Assembly: GCF_000002235.5 (NCBI RefSeq)
Contig: NW_022145599.1
Coordinates: 27,727,856-27,791,855, forward strand
Direction: 5' to 3'
Origin: Strongylocentrotus purpuratus
Lineage: Eukaryota; Echinodermata; Echinoidea; Camarodonta; Strongylocentrotidae
DNA length: 64,000 nt
Shown one piece after another: positions 12,577 to 23,532 of the stretch. How positions within the stretch are numbered: the stretch's first letter is position 1; each line of letters begins with the position of its first letter. The notes below the pieces were generated by a model. The model made no database searches. It was given only the letters and a program-made list of their open reading frames with translations, and was not told the DNA's origin. A program made the translations under genes and the position numbers.

Positions 12577-14050
12577 TGGGTGTGTTATAAACTCCTTGTG
12601 TGTCCAGTTATAGCCCACAATGATTTGCCAACCGCTTCTCAGCTCAACTGTTCATTACTGGCGTTAAAATTCTCCATAAGGTATTTTATACCTTTCTAGT
12701 GCAGCAAACGTGAGGACATAGATTAATTTAAATAGCTTCATTCGTTTCCATAAGTTTTAACACACTGTGCTGGTTGCTGATCCATAGAAATTGTTGATGA
12801 AAGGATTTGACCTTGGGAAAATGTGACATGCCCATTATAGAACCAGCCACTCCGTACAACCATGTCCGATAGCCTTAGAAATGCTGTAGCAAAAATTGAG
12901 GGAGATAAACATGTAGACATGAATGCAATGTAGCATGATAGTGGTTTAAAGCCTATCTGAACTAGTTTGGCCAGGAGGGATTAGACCTCCTTGCGTGGTC
13001 ACTGACAGGTGGTTATCTCATCAAATCAGCTCTTAATCAACATAAGAAAAAGGGGACCATATGGCCCAACGATTAGGCAGTTCTCAACAGGCGATAGGTG
13101 CAATAGATGCCATATGACTGTCTTTCTGCTTACATGATACATGTAGATACCATGTGATTGTTTTTGAGAGAAGGTTCAATAATTTGGGTATGGGAAGGAA
13201 GTTTTGATTATTTGGTTTAGGAAAGACCAAAAAAAGCTCTTCCCTAAATCCTTGGTGAGCCTCCTAATAAAAGAGAATGAGAAGAAATTGGATGTTTTAC
13301 AATCCAGAAATTTCTTGTCCATGTTGGAACATTTCTAAGCAATAGTTAGTGGTCTTAGTGGGTTGATTGTAAAACCTCTCATTTTTCTGCAAAGTACACT
13401 AGACTAGGTCTAGGTCTATGGCTTACTTTTTTAAAAATTTGGTTCAAAGTGACACTTTCTGGGTTTCTGTGTGTAAAATTCCTACATGATGAAATTTTGA
13501 GATTACAAAGTCAAAACAAAAACAAAATAGAACCTTTAGCCTAGTCTCTACGTCACTACATGGACCTGTCCCCTAACCCAGGGCTCACCTCACCTCCCTT
13601 CAAGGGTCCATGACATTGAAATTCAAGTGCATTCCTGTTGGTGTGTAGTCCTGCATACATCTCATATTTTGATATGTAAACTTCTTAATTTGTTTCATTT
13701 TTGTTGTTGTTGTTGTTTTAAAATCAGAAATAGATCCATTTTAGCAGTGTTTTTCATGAAGAAAAAAAAAAAGAAAAAATTAAAAAAATGATTAGATCTA
13801 GAGTCTAGAGTCTAGACTCTAGATCTAGACCCTATTATTATTATTTTTTTAAAGGATGTGGCCACCTAGAATAGATCTAGGCCTAATTTTCAAAATAAAT
13901 GCATTGGATATGAATCGGATAAAATTGAGTCAAGAAAAGAAGAAAAAATATCTAGATCTAGAATCTATTTAGTATTTTGTGCAAAGTTTTGTGGCCATTC
14001 ATGGCCACACGTTTGCACATGCAGGAGACCCGATTGTCGGCTTCTTTCTC
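12577..14050. other. TOP3A upstream region, no gene recognised
   Basis: This holds the presumptive TOP3A promoter; no TATA box could be assigned. It includes a dispersed repeat copy at 12965-13105. A segment at 13700-13790 (cattttagcagtgtttttcatg) resembles the interior of the TIR element at 40021-40314. A palindromic TCTAGA-rich patch lies at 13790-13833. Short open frames here look random. Confidence 0.6.
12965..13105 (+). repeat. 165-bp dispersed repeat, copy 3
   Basis: Shares gattagacc, ggtcactgacaggtggttat and cagctctta with the copies at 5405 and 7733. It lies upstream of TOP3A and is slightly shorter at its 3' side. Confidence 0.7.
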
Positions 14051-14061
14051 TTAAGTAGTAA

Positions 14062-14126
14062 AGAGAGGAGTCGATCCTACCCAAATAAGAGGCTAACGAA
14101 CGAAAGAGACAGAAATTTTCGGTCTA
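14062..14126. mobile_element. End fragment of the palindromic element family
   Basis: The stretch aataagaggctaacgaacga and its flanks, ending in ttcggtcta, match the outer end of the large palindrome at 24170-24766. Only one end was found here, so it is a fragment or a strongly rearranged copy. Confidence 0.7.
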
Positions 14127-14402
14127 GGCCTACACAGGCCACAGCCAGATCAGCATGCATGCACACTACCTCAGCTCAGTTACAGAATCTACATGACCTG
14201 CTGATGATGCAACAGAGTAAAACTACAAGCACACATAACATAGGTCCATTATACTATCCTGGCTGTGTATTAAAAGCTGTGCTATTATACAATTATAGGC
14301 CCATTGATTCTCAACATTTCAAACACCAGTCTCAAACACCAGTCTCAGCCTGTCACTAGACCCTATTATAACTGCATGTCTCCGACTTTGAGACTGTACA
14401 AA

Positions 14403-14470
14403 ACCACTCCAGCAAAGCATAGAGAGTCCATGCTAATGCGTATGGACCTCTAGCACTGCATGTATGTGGT
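14403..14470 (+). repeat. Left member of a 65-bp inverted repeat pair
   Basis: Starts cactccagcaaagcataga and continues with gctaatgcgtat.gacct.tagcac. Its inverted partner is at 17258-17325. The pair encloses about 2.8 kb that includes hairpins and the 1.4-kb TIR element; no matching target-site repeats were found. Confidence 0.65.
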
Positions 14471-14505
14471 ATGCACGGGGTGGATTTTTTTTAGTATTAA
14501 GATCA

Positions 14506-14563
14506 TAAAATGTAAGACAAATACAACATAACATAGGTTATGTTATATTTGTCTTACATTTTA
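14506..14563. repeat. Near-perfect hairpin
   Basis: Arms of about 25 bases (taaaatgtaagacaaata and its complement) face each other across a few bases. Non-coding, function unknown. Confidence 0.85.
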
Positions 14564-14744
14564 CAGTATTTAAGATTATTAAATTATTTTTATAATAGAA
14601 AAAAAGAATTCAAAACTAACTTTTAAAGCCCTTTTTCCTCCTTCTTTTACAGAGACGGCAGCATGATTCCCTCCTCGATTGCGATGACATCAAAACTGCG
14701 CACTTTACGCACACCATACACTGACTTCTACATGCGCTACAATT

Positions 14745-14925
14745 CGCCACAAAGACAGCTCGCCCCTGAACAACTCGACACAATACCCTCCCTGGATATC
14801 TCGCCACAATACCCTGGACAACTCGACTGTAGCAAGTTGTGCAGGGTATTGTTGCGAGATGTCCAGGGTATTGTGTCGAGCTGTCTTGGGGCGGGTTGTT
14901 TTTGTGGCGAGTTGTCTAGGCCCCG
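14745..14925. repeat. Foldback built from acaataccctgg subrepeats
   Basis: An imperfect palindrome centred near 14833. Each arm contains repeats of acaataccctgg followed by acaactcg or atctcg. Open frames on both strands here are by-products of the palindrome and not genes. Confidence 0.8.
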
Positions 14926-15163
14926 GTGAAAACATACGTGACTCGTGACCCGTGGCTCTTGCGCAACATCTGACGGGTAGTTTTCTTATCTCGCAGACGT
15001 TTTCATTTATTGCTTTATCGCAGGTTTAAAGCACCTAGGCCTCTTATTCCGTACAAATTTCTAGATAGACTTTCGAAATGCTTATTATTAGTATCATTAT
15101 TAATATTATTATTATTAAGACCCCAAAATTGCTAAATTGGGGTCTATTATACTTTGGAATTAT

Positions 15164-16531
15164 GCAGGTGTCAATTGTATGACCCACCCTATGGACCCCG
15201 GGGAAGGTGCGTCATGGTTGGGTCATTTACCATCAAGGTGTGACTCAGGGTACCGTCATTTTACTCCTATGGTCAGTCACAATATTGACGGTGGGGTGTG
15301 TCGATGTCAGTCACTTTACATAGGTGCGTCACTGAATAAAGTACAGTGTATTCACGGACGCTAGCGAAGCCCGCAAGCTCGCTAGCGCGGGTGTTCTTCG
15401 TGAAGTCTAGTCCAACCAAAATGCCGAGTCGGCAAACTTTGCCCCAAATATTTTGGTATTTATATTTGTTAGAATCTCGTAAGCGATTCATTATTTTGGC
15501 ATTTTACTTTCAAAAAGAAAATGTCAACTTGCTCAAAGCGGGATTTTAATACACACATGTATTGCTGAAAATCAATGTGTTCTTGCAAGCAATTGCCAAA
15601 TTAAAGAGCGAAATTAATGCGCTGGTCACCGCAACACGAACAATGCAAGTACTATTACTTACGATCATACTTATAATACGATCTTCAAATTGATTTGTAA
15701 TTGGCACTTAAATTTGTACTACTAACTTTCAGCTCAGCACTCGACAAGCTACAGACAATTTTTTCGCATAGGAAAGCAAATATATCGCAGATCGCCATGC
15801 GGTTGGTTTTCTGTGGGTTCAATACGTAGTGATCGGACTGAGGTAAGCGGCGTTTTAAATGCGCTTTTACGTTCGCAGCATCTTACGTGCCTTGAAATGT
15901 GTATGTAAAAGCCAGACATTGCGCAGTGCAGCAAAACAAACTCATCCATGTGATGAGTGTGAGATTCAAGTGACGTACCGCTGTGCATCACCATCGCGCG
16001 CATTAAAAAGACTTGAAGAAATATGAAACAAATCTGACCGTACGTATTCTGTATTTTACTTTGATTTTGATAATAGATCTAAAGCGTATTAATGATAGAT
16101 TTCAGAAAAGGGAATATTATATAAAAACAAGGGCATTTTATGGCAAAGCCCTGCACCACCATCCCAGTAGATCTATTGTAGATGTCTACTAGAAAACAGA
16201 AAACATTGTGCCGTGCACGGTGCAGGTGGGGGAACGGTATTGCAACAACAAACGAGTGCTCGTGCCTGGAAATGAGATTAGACCCCGATCGCAAATCAGG
16301 AAAAACATGTTCTGTATCATTTCGACCATGTCGAATGTGCGTCAAAATGACAGTCAAAATCAACAACTGGTGCGTCATAATTTTGACCGAGGTACCGTCA
16401 TTGGTAGCCTGAAGTTCGTCATAGTTTTGCCGCATATGTACGTCATGGTATAGTAAAATCCGACGCACATTAGACAAGTGACGCACCATCCCCGGGGTTC
16501 ATGGGGTGGGTCATACAATTGACAGGTGCAT
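15164..16531. mobile_element. 1.4-kb non-autonomous TIR transposon with subterminal repeats
   Basis: The left end caggtgtcaattgtatgacc and right end share about 50 bp of inverted repeat with few mismatches, including accccgggg and gtgcgtca. Inside both ends the motif gtgcgtca or tgacgcac recurs several times, as expected of subterminal transposase-binding repeats. No transposase frame is seen. The target-site duplication is unclear. Confidence 0.8.
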
Positions 16532-17257
16532 TATATAGTAATGCTCCGCCACCTCTGTCGGCTAATAGTTGGGCTGAAATGTATACCAAACTCTAAAAAC
16601 GCTCGTACGCAATAGCCTACCGATCGCGTCCATATCAACATGCATATATTCGGACGTAAGCGGTCGCGAACGGTCTTTAAAAACAAAGGTCATAAAATCC
16701 GAAAATGGCGCACGTTAGCTGAATTGCGGATGGGCTATAAGCAAACAAGTAGGCCAGATGTCTAGAAACCAATGAAATTTACACTAACGAAACTTGTAAG
16801 TTCCATTCTTTATTTATTTGTGATGGGTTAGTATAGACTATCCCATTTAATTAATTAGTAGGACATTTGAAAGTGTCATACCGCAGGCTTTCAAATGTGT
16901 CGCGTTAATGTGCTGGTGCCAGTGTTGCCTGTTTTACTACACAGTCAGGATAGTGATGCTCCTATGTGTGTACAAAACTAGACCTCGAGTCTAGGCTCTA
17001 GATGTCTACTCAACCGTACGGATTTCACTCAAAATTGGTCTTTATTGACGATTGATGACACGTAAAATGGCAGCAAAATACAATTTTTTCAACTTTCCAA
17101 TGTTAGAAAGAATAATTTAAAATCTCAAATTGTGAGTCCACTGTCAAACTTGCCGATCAGCCCAATCGGCATGATTGTGTCCATCTGTGTGTTATGAGCG
17201 TAGGCCTATTGACTATTCATTTCATGTATTTAAATGCTGCCTACTATTATTAACACG

Positions 17258-17325
17258 TAGTGCGGTGCTAAAGGTCAATACGCATTAGCGTTGACCCTAT
17301 CTATGCTTTGCTGGAGTGAGTAAAA
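17258..17325 (-). repeat. Right member of a 65-bp inverted repeat pair
   Basis: The reverse complement reads cactccagcaaagcataga, the same start as 14403-14470, and the match continues for about 65 bases with scattered differences. Confidence 0.65.
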
Positions 17326-17330
17326 GTTGA

Positions 17331-18266
17331 TCCACTCACTCACTGATCCAACTGAAAGACATTAAAGTTTCATATAGATCTAGTCACAGACTAACTACAC
17401 CCGATAAATTTCATCCGTAATGTTGACATTCATCAAATAATAACCAAAATCATTCAAACTCACTTTTAGTATATTTCTAGCTATTTCTGCGCGAAGCCGA
17501 AACCACAGCTGCAGACGTCATTTGATTTGATTGGGCCGCCATGATGTACATGCAAGCTCACTCAAGCCACATTATTTCTAATTCAATATTCTAAAGAATG
17601 GATCTTAATTTGTTGAAAATATTGTTAACAGCCTATTTTAAGTTAAATAATGTTGCATTATTTTACAATATAATTTATTTGTCTCTTTTCTTCATAACGT
17701 TTATCAATCATTATGAAATCATTACGAAATATGCAATGATCATTACTTGGAAGTCCAAATACCAATTCATACACAATGGTTCGGCCAATTTGCAGTCTTG
17801 TCTTATTGCAATGATCAAGCTGAAGAATGAGAAATAGAGGAATGAATCACACTATATATTTTATAACCAAGTCAAATAACTCCTTTGAGTCGTTCTTAAT
17901 TGTCCTTCACCGTTGATGATCAAGGAATATTCTAGAAGATTTTATTGTCACTATCAAAAATTAAATCAAATTGGAGGGAGGCTTGGGTTTTTTATACATT
18001 TATTTTCTACATTTGCTTCGGGGAAATTTTATTTTGAGGGGCTTGAGCTTGAGGTTAATTAAGGGGTTCTTTAAGGAGTAGATAACTTTGTGAGGGCATG
18101 CGAATTGAGATGTGTCTTCAAATATATATATTTTGTTTTAAATCCAAGGAATGATGAATAAAAAAAATTAAAAAATAACCGCTGGAGTGGATATCTTACA
18201 TACCCCATAGAAAATTTCAAAATTAGAACGACTAATGCAGATCGACGTACTCCAATATGATGCATG
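17331..18266. other. Non-coding stretch, nothing recognised
   Basis: AT-rich sequence. A frame at 17598-17837 has biased, hydrophobic composition and no domain signature; I do not call it a gene. Confidence 0.6.
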
Positions 18267-18536
18267 CTGGATAGCACTGGCGTACCTATGGGGGGGGGGC
18301 AGGGGGGCAGAGTGCCCCCCCTGACGGGCTCCAGGGGAAAAAAGAAAAAGGGGGGGAAAAGGGGAAAGAAAAGGGAAAAAAGGAAAGGAAAGGAAAGAAA
18401 AAGAAAAAAGGAAAGGGAAGACAAAAGGAAAGAAAGAGAAAAAAGGAAAAGGAAAGAAAAAAATGAAGAGGAAGAGAAAAGGAAGAAAAAGGGAAAAGAA
18501 AAGAAAAGGAAAAAAATGGAGAAATTCAAAAAAAAA

Positions 18537-18792
18537 GACCATGGCCGTACGCACCGGGGGAAGGGGGGCAGTTGACCCCAGATATTTTGAAAACGTACAG
18601 TTTTTTTTCCTGAAAATGTAGTGTAGGCCTATACCAAATCCTTCAATTCTACTTTGAAAATGCAAAAGTACCCTCGTGACCAGTTCGGTCGCTCGAGCTC
18701 CCTTCACTCCTTTCGCTTTTGAGTTTCTTCGAAAACTTTTAACGCATCTTTCCCCCTCCCCCACCAGGAAAATATTCCGCATACGGCCCTGA
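18537..18792. mobile_element. Nested short TIR element
   Basis: The left end catggccgtacgcaccgggg and, on the other strand, the right end cagggccgtatgcgg are related inverted repeats. It lies inside the larger hAT-like element. Flanking duplication is not clear (only aaaaa is shared). Confidence 0.5.
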
Positions 18793-18829
18793 AAAATTAA
18801 GACAAATGAAAATAGGAAAATATAAGTGA

Positions 18830-21290
18830 TATAACAAATTCGAAACTCTTCGCTGGCGCGAACTGCTTGCTAGCCTATTTTGCATTAAATGTTTTCACTT
18901 GCTCGTCCCCCTGAAAAGAGAAAAGGATTAGCATTGCCTAGAATACAATTGTGCCTGCCCCGACCTGCAACCATGGCAACAATAACACACAATGTACCAA
19001 ATGTTACTAAAAGAGACTAATTCATTTTTCTCGCTCGCTACGCTCGCTCGCGAAAAAAGAATGAATAGACAATTGCTTTGGAAACAATTATTGTGCCCAC
19101 CCTTGACCTGCAACAATAATCATTAAAAATGGAAGAGTTTTTTCGCCCTCTCGCCAAAAAAGGAATTGAATCGCGTTAAACGCAAATGCGTCCATCCTGA
19201 CCTGCACCAATAAAAACAAGTTTATTTATTAATTTCTATTAAAAGAGAATTTTTTTTTTTTGCTTGCTCGCTATGCTCGCTCGCCAAAATGGAATTGACA
19301 TCGCTAACGTGCCCGCCCCAACCTGCAACAACCAGTTAATAATTATGTACCAAACGTTATTCAAAGAAGTTTTGGTGTGCTCGTGCTCGCCAAAACGGAA
19401 TTAACATAGTCTTAGACATGATTGTGTAAGCCCTGACCTGCAACAACAAAACCTGAAATTTATAATGATATAATAATAGCTCTATACAGAGCGAATTTAT
19501 TTTCCATTTCTTTTTCACATAATATAAACAATAACAAAACAATAATAAACGTAATGGTATAACATAAATAAGCATTGAAATATCGTTGACATTGTTTTTT
19601 AGTCATTGTAATGCAAAATGATTTAATTACAAGAAATGAAAAAAACGAACCTACTTGAAAGCAAAGCTTGTTAGATGTTGCTTCGCACAATAATAATTAT
19701 ATAACCAGCGCAGCTGAATATATTTTGTATAAAAGCTGCGCTATATAAATTTATTATTATTATTATTATTATTTATAACTTAATTTTGAAGAAAAATTAC
19801 GGAATAAAAAAAAACATGACAGACAATAGAAAAAACAAAAATTAACGAGACAAAAACAAATCAGAAACATTAGCAGACTGACAAGATGATGATAAATGAA
19901 GAATATATACAAGAATGAGAGAGAGTAAAAACAGAAAAGGGGGAAGACATGCAGGAAGATAAAAAGAAGACAGAGAGAGGGGGTTGAGGGAGACAAAGAA
20001 AGAAAGAGACAGAGAGGGAGAGGGGAACTACTTATTCTGATTCGTTTGCAACAAAAAGTGCTTGAGGGCATTTTTTAAACCACTTAATGAGGGCTTTTCT
20101 TGTAATGTGCCAGGAAGGGCATTCCAATATTTTGGGCCAGTGAAAGTGAAAATCCTGCTGGAAAATTGCGTTCTTGGCTTTGGTAGGTGATAACATTTTG
20201 CTATTCTCGTGGGGTAACTATGAAATTCAGTATTTTTGTTAAACATATTTGAGAGAACTTGTGGCAATTCATTTTGTTCTAGTGTATACATAAATATACC
20301 CAAGTTATAGGAAAATAAGTCATGAATCTTCAAAACCTTATTTGCGTGAAAGAGTTCATTAGTATGAGCGCGAAAATTGGTGTGACAAATGATTCGCATT
20401 GCTTTCTTTTGCAATAGTAAAATTCTATTTAGTTGAGTATTTCCGCAGGTGCCCCACCAATTATGAACCAATTATCATTACAAAAATTTTGCTCGCTCGC
20501 TCGCCAAAATAGAAATAACATCGCTTTTAATAATCACGTCCCTGACATGGAACAATGAAGCCAAGTAATTTTTTTTCGCTAGCTCGTGGAATATGTGCCC
20601 ACCACTGACCTGCTACAATATCATTAAAAAATGATTCGCATTGCTTTCTTTTGCAATAGTAAAATTATATTTAGTTGAGTATTTCCACAGGTGCCCCACC
20701 AATTATGAACCAATTATCATTACAAAAATTTTGCTCGCTCGCTGCGCTCGCTCGCCAAAATAGAAATAACATCGCTTTTAATAATCACGTCCCTGACATG
20801 GAACAATGAACCCAAGTAATTTTTTTTCGCTAGCTCATGGAATTATGTGCCAACCACTGACCTGCTACAATATTAAAAAGAAAAATGTAGGGGGTTGCCT
20901 GCCCGCCAAAATGGGATTGACATTGCCTTTAACACGATTGTGCCCGCCCCCGACCTGCAACAATGAAACAAATTTTATATAGCAATTCATTGAGAGAAAG
21001 ATGTATTTTCGCTCGCTAGCTAAAATGGGTATAAAATCACCCTAAACACAATATTGTTCCCGCGCCCTGCATAGGACAATTGAACCAAGTTTAAGTGGCA
21101 ATTATTAAAAAAAGAAGTGATTATTTTCTTGCTCGCTACGCTCGTTTGCAAAAAATGAAATTATCGTCGCTAACAAGTGAATGTTCCCACCCCCGACTTG
21201 CAACAATACCAGTTAATATACCAAACGTTACTGAAAGATTTTTTTTTGTGCTCGCTCGCTCGCCAGAAGTGAAAATTAGCATCGCCTTTT
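18830..21290. repeat. Degenerate tandem array, roughly 80-140-bp units
   Basis: The unit carries cgctcgctcgccaaaat, then gaattgacatcgc, then cccgacctgcaacaat, then an A/T-rich segment. At least ten units are visible by the recurring gacctgcaac word, with spacing mostly around 115-125 bp. A LINE fragment interrupts the array, and a 265-bp block (20361-20480 repeated at 20630-20760) was duplicated afterwards. Confidence 0.85.
19742..20475 (-). mobile_element. Non-LTR retrotransposon (LINE) 3' fragment
   Basis: A 147-residue frame (20028-20471) is the C-terminal, post-reverse-transcriptase part of a LINE ORF2. It has LLLQKKAMRII, VLKIHDLFSYNLGIFMY, then YPTR and GPKYWNALPGTL, the usual order in Jockey/Rex-like elements. 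A purine/pyrimidine-biased 3' UTR and an (AAT)n tail near 19742-19773 follow. It is 5'-truncated, as most LINE copies are, and inserted in the tandem array. Confidence 0.85.
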
Positions 21291-21420
21291 TTGTTTGTTT
21301 CGGTTGCTTGCCCCCCCCCCCCTGACGGAGTACCCCAGGTACGCCACTGCTGGATAGGATGGTTCAAATTATGTTTGAGACACCCCCCCCCCACCCCAGT
21401 TTTTAATGATAGGCCTATAA

Positions 21421-21480
21421 TCAGGGGCGGCCGTACGAATTCTAAAGTGGGGGGGGGGGGGGGCAAGAAAAAAGGGCACC
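21421..21480. mobile_element. hAT-like terminus, CAGGGGCGGCC type
   Basis: Starts caggggcggccgtacg and runs into a long poly-G tract. The far end was not located with confidence; a candidate inverted terminus lies near 22830-22875 or 23265-23285. Confidence 0.45.
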
Positions 21481-21849
21481 TACAAAAGGAAATCTCAAAG
21501 CGAAAATATACAATTTTTTTTATAGACATTGGTATATACCCCTACATTGTGATTACATTATCAGGGATGATTTCAATATTTGTTTCACTTTATACACCAT
21601 ACAAGATATTACTTTGCAGCTGGGTGTGATGGTTTGAACATTTATTTGCGAGCGAGCGAGGAAAAAGTTTAAGATTATTTTAGGTGGCAGTACGAAAAAT
21701 TACAACTTATAGAGGAAAAAACCCAATCCTGGTGGGGTTATAAGCAAAGAAAAGGCCTTTGATAAGTAACATAAGTATATCATCTATAAATGCGTGCGAG
21801 CGTAGCGAGCGAGCTTTGGGGGAATTGCTCTTAGTCGCATGAAATTAGG

Positions 21850-22815
21850 GGCGCATTTAATGATGAGAGGAAAAGGGGACACTTATCAAAAAAGAAAATG
21901 GGCATTTCTTACAACTTCAAAAAGAGGCACTCACCAGGGATGAAAAAGTCAGTCATGAGAATAGAAATGGTCATTTGTCGACGAAAAGGGGCCCCCCATC
22001 AGATTTTGATAGGGGCGTTTATAAGAGGTAAAAAGGGCTTTTATGAAAAGGTATAGGTCCCTTATTAGAAAGGAAAAGGGGCACGTATCATTGTTAAAAG
22101 GGAAATTATCAGATATGAAAAGTGGCACTTATGTGAATGAAAAATGTGCATTTGTTGAAAGAAAATGGGCACCGATCAGATTTTAAAGGGGCATATATCG
22201 GTGGCGAAGCGGGCCCTAATCTGAAGTGAAAAGGAGTAACTTCTCGTGCCTAAAAAGGGTAATTTAGCCAGGGAGGTGAGACTTACCGGAGATGAAAAGG
22301 GGAAGGGACTCTTTTTGTAATGGGGGCACTTTTCATAAGGAAACGGGGCACTTATTAGAAAGGTAAAGGGCACATGTGAAAATATATGGTGTGCTTATCC
22401 GAGTTAAAATGGGGGTAGTCATTAAAGGGGAAGGGGCACTTCTTACAAAGGAAAAGAGGCACTTGTCAAAGTAAAAGAGGCACCTCTCAGATTTGAAAAG
22501 GGCACTTATCAAAGGTTAATGGGGCACTTATAAAAAGTGAAAAAGGGCACTTCTCGTACCTGAAAAGGAACACTTACTATAATGATTAAGAATGGCATTT
22601 TATATGAGAATGGAAAATGGACACTTTTTGCAAAGGAAAATGGGAACTTGTCGAAGGAAAAGGGGCACGTGTGGAAATAAAAGGGGCACTTATAAGAGGT
22701 GAAAAGGGGAAGGGGCACTTTTACAAATTAATAGGGGCACTTGTCAAAGTAAAAAAAAAGGACCACTTCCTACAAAGTTAAAGGGGCACTTTTCCTATGT
22801 AAAAAGGGACACTTT
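21850..22815. repeat. Degenerate minisatellite of AAAAGGGGCACTT units
   Basis: About one kilobase of imperfect units of roughly 20-35 bp built on aaaaggggcactta or aggggcacttgt. On the minus strand many units translate to repeats of KCPF.F, so two short frames there are products of the repeat and not genes. Confidence 0.85.
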
Positions 22816-23385
22816 TCGGGTGCTTGAAAAATTGGGGGCCGCCATCCCCCCCCCACTTTCCGCGATCCGGAAACGGAGGGACCTCAATCATGTTCCCAAA
22901 ATCTCTTGGTGCTTATAATACATCCACAGGGGCATCATAATATATCAAAATTGTAAGGAATCACTATATCCAGCCAATTTTCAAAATTTCCCCAAACTTT
23001 GTATTACCCTTAAAATGATCACTTATTGCCAAAAATTCAAGGTGGGGGGGGGGGGATATAATTATAAGGATCACTATTTTTTTTTTTTTGCTTAATGGAA
23101 GGGGGTGGAAGCGAGCACTTTTTAAAATTAATTCAAACCCCCCCCCCCTTCCCCACCTAGAGCATCAAAACTAAACTTGTTTTTTTGCCAGGGGTGGGGG
23201 CCCGTCTTCCTTTTTTTAACTTAAAAAAACGGTGTCTTTTGCTACTTTTTTCTGACCATCATGCCCCCTGGATCCGCCACTGACCCCCCCCCCCCCCCCC
23301 CATTCAACCATTCAAATAGGCTCAGTAGGCCTAGCTTTACACATGATTGTCATACATGATCGCTAAATTACTAGAACACCCGCAA
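22816..23385. other. G/C-homopolymer-rich stretch, no gene
   Basis: Poly-G and poly-C tracts and hAT-like terminal words (ctggatccgccactg near 23268). No coding sequence recognised. Confidence 0.6.
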
Positions 23386-23532
23386 TACGACCACTGGTCC
23401 ACACGTTTTTGTCAGTCGTTTACTTCAGCATTTCCTCCTCGGTCTTGCGCAACAGTGGCACCACTCGTACATTTTGCAGTCGTGTTTACGTTTTCACGAA
23501 ACTGAGCTGAGAGGTCTCAGACGTTCATTGCA

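Larger units (their letters stand above)
18275..21349. mobile_element. 3.1-kb hAT-like composite element with internal satellite
   Basis: The ends are CACTGGCGTACCT (left) and, on the other strand, CAGTGGCGTACCT (right). Both sides are flanked by the same 8 bp, ctggatag (18267-18274 and 21350-21357). CAG-type ends plus an 8-bp duplication fit the hAT superfamily. Inside: a purine-rich tract (about 18340-18530), a nested short element (about 18537-18792), a degenerate tandem array with gctcgctcgc words (18830-21290) and a LINE fragment (19742-20475). No transposase was recognised, so it is non-autonomous. Confidence 0.85.

Noticed and set aside
13979-14359. 126-residue plus-strand frame upstream of TOP3A
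   Set aside because: Overlaps a transposon end fragment and has no recognisable domain or exon borders.
15119-15144. Terminator-like hairpin gaccccaa/ttggggtc
   Set aside because: Rho-independent terminators do not apply to an animal genome, and the hairpin is short.
18071-18782. Long phenylalanine-rich minus-strand frames and a lysine-rich plus-strand frame
   Set aside because: Products of an A/G-rich simple-sequence tract inside the hAT-like element; no domain, no codon structure.
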